This document shows positions 63,478-64,000 of a stretch of DNA of 64,000 nucleotides, in pieces. The stretch covers positions 62,001-126,000 of the forward strand of contig JADNRV010000109.1 in the NCBI GenBank assembly GCA_015499995.1, read 5' to 3'. The first letter of the stretch is position 1, and each line of letters opens with the position of its first letter. The DNA comes from Flammula alnicola (Eukaryota > Basidiomycota > Agaricomycetes > Agaricales > Strophariaceae). The notes under the pieces were generated by a model. It was not told the origin of the DNA. It saw only the letters and a program-made list of their open reading frames with translations, and did no database searches. The translations under genes were made by a program, and so were the position numbers.

Positions 63478-64000
63478 ATGCTAGCCACGATGTCGCTGTT
63501 TTCCCCACCGCCCAATCCTGCAGACCTTCGCCCACTGTACGTGTTCCACACTCTTTCGCTTATTTGTGATGTTGACGGGATCCATGGACAGATTACGCCC
63601 TCTTGTATGTGCTTGAAGATCCAGTATCGTTCGGCAACGTTAACATTGATCACAAACCATACTGTTAGGTATTAGCCCACCTCTTCAATTGGCTGCTAGC
63701 CGGGATTCTTTCCGTTCAAGTCTGTGGGTTACGCGTTTCTCCTCCTACGCACACCACTCACTCTCTATTTGATGCCTAGACGTCTACCACCTCTCCTTTC
63801 CAAACGATAGCACGAGAATCAAGACTCTGGTGTACTGCGTCTACTTCATGCACATGCTTCAGCTTGGCTTCACGGCAAAGACCGCTGTCCGCGCCTTGGC
63901 GGATGGGTTTGGAAACTTCACAATCCTGAATGAGATAGGCACGATTTGGGTGGATGTTTCGATTATGATCTCCTTACGTACGTATTGCGCAATATCTTTC
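63478..64000 (+). CDS. DUF6534-type multi-pass membrane protein, N-terminal part (runs off the window)
   Basis: Exons 63478-63536, 63591-63603 (13 bases), 63669-63723 and 63780-63977, joined in phase, read MLATMSLFSPPPNPADLRPL, then HLFNWLLAGILSVQVYVYHL, SFPNDSTRIKTLVYCVYFMH and GFGNFTILNEIGTIWVDVSI. This matches the start of the seven-helix family with a C-terminal DUF6534 that is expanded in mushrooms. The role is unknown, possibly receptor-like. An alternative ATG at 63490 is equally good. A donor at 63978 continues the gene beyond the window. Confidence 0.75.

Overview
The window looks like a transposon-rich stretch of an Agaricomycete (mushroom-forming basidiomycete) genome. The evidence is short GT-AG introns of about 45-80 bp, a KDZ-type transposase gene, a TET/JBP-like gene remnant, an F-box/LRR-type gene, a seven-helix DUF6534-type gene and a Ty3/Gypsy element of basidiomycete type. 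The species cannot be named from the sequence. I saw no rRNA gene, tRNA gene or CRISPR array.

Layout. 1-7340: TET/JBP-like relic, one coiled-coil gene, and an interspersed repeat family of roughly 100 bp units. 7341-16622: ordinary gene space with a 946-residue single-exon orphan, an NRG1-like zinc-finger repressor, a PP4 phosphatase relic and a membrane protein whose start codon lies inside that relic. 16985-18717: broken second copy of the proteasome lid gene RPN6. 19651-36100: a 16.45 kb Ty3/Gypsy retrotransposon with LTRs of 1461 and 1455 bp. It has gag and pol on the minus strand and intron-bearing accessory genes on the plus strand, one of them intact. 36101-43881: an ABCC-type transporter gene broken twice inside its first nucleotide-binding domain, once by the Gypsy LTR and once by a 3.9 kb insertion that itself holds a hAT-type MITE with an 8-bp target duplication. 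44667-45408: small coiled-coil gene, probably broken. 46629-56317: a KDZ-type element of about 9.7 kb bounded by inverted CGGACAGTTCGG-rich termini. It carries a Cys-rich accessory gene, captured gene fragments, and a CxC5/CxC6 KDZ transposase gene with a second hAT MITE in one intron. 56934-58664: F-box-like gene. 58872-62526: a 3655-bp Tc1/mariner element with 63-bp inverted repeats, a TA duplication, an intact DD34E transposase gene and a second intact convergent gene. 62529-62912: two related inverted-repeat elements. 63478-end: start of a DUF6534-type membrane protein gene.

How it fits together. Almost nothing here is a metabolic pathway; the organisation is elements nested in genes and in other elements. 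The most unusual items are the two-gene mariner element, the antisense intron-containing gene inside the Gypsy element, a duplicated polypurine-tract/hairpin block in that element, and SUMO-interaction-like acidic motifs in accessory proteins of two unrelated elements. Several genes carry single-base frame breaks, so either real decay or draft-assembly errors must be kept in mind.
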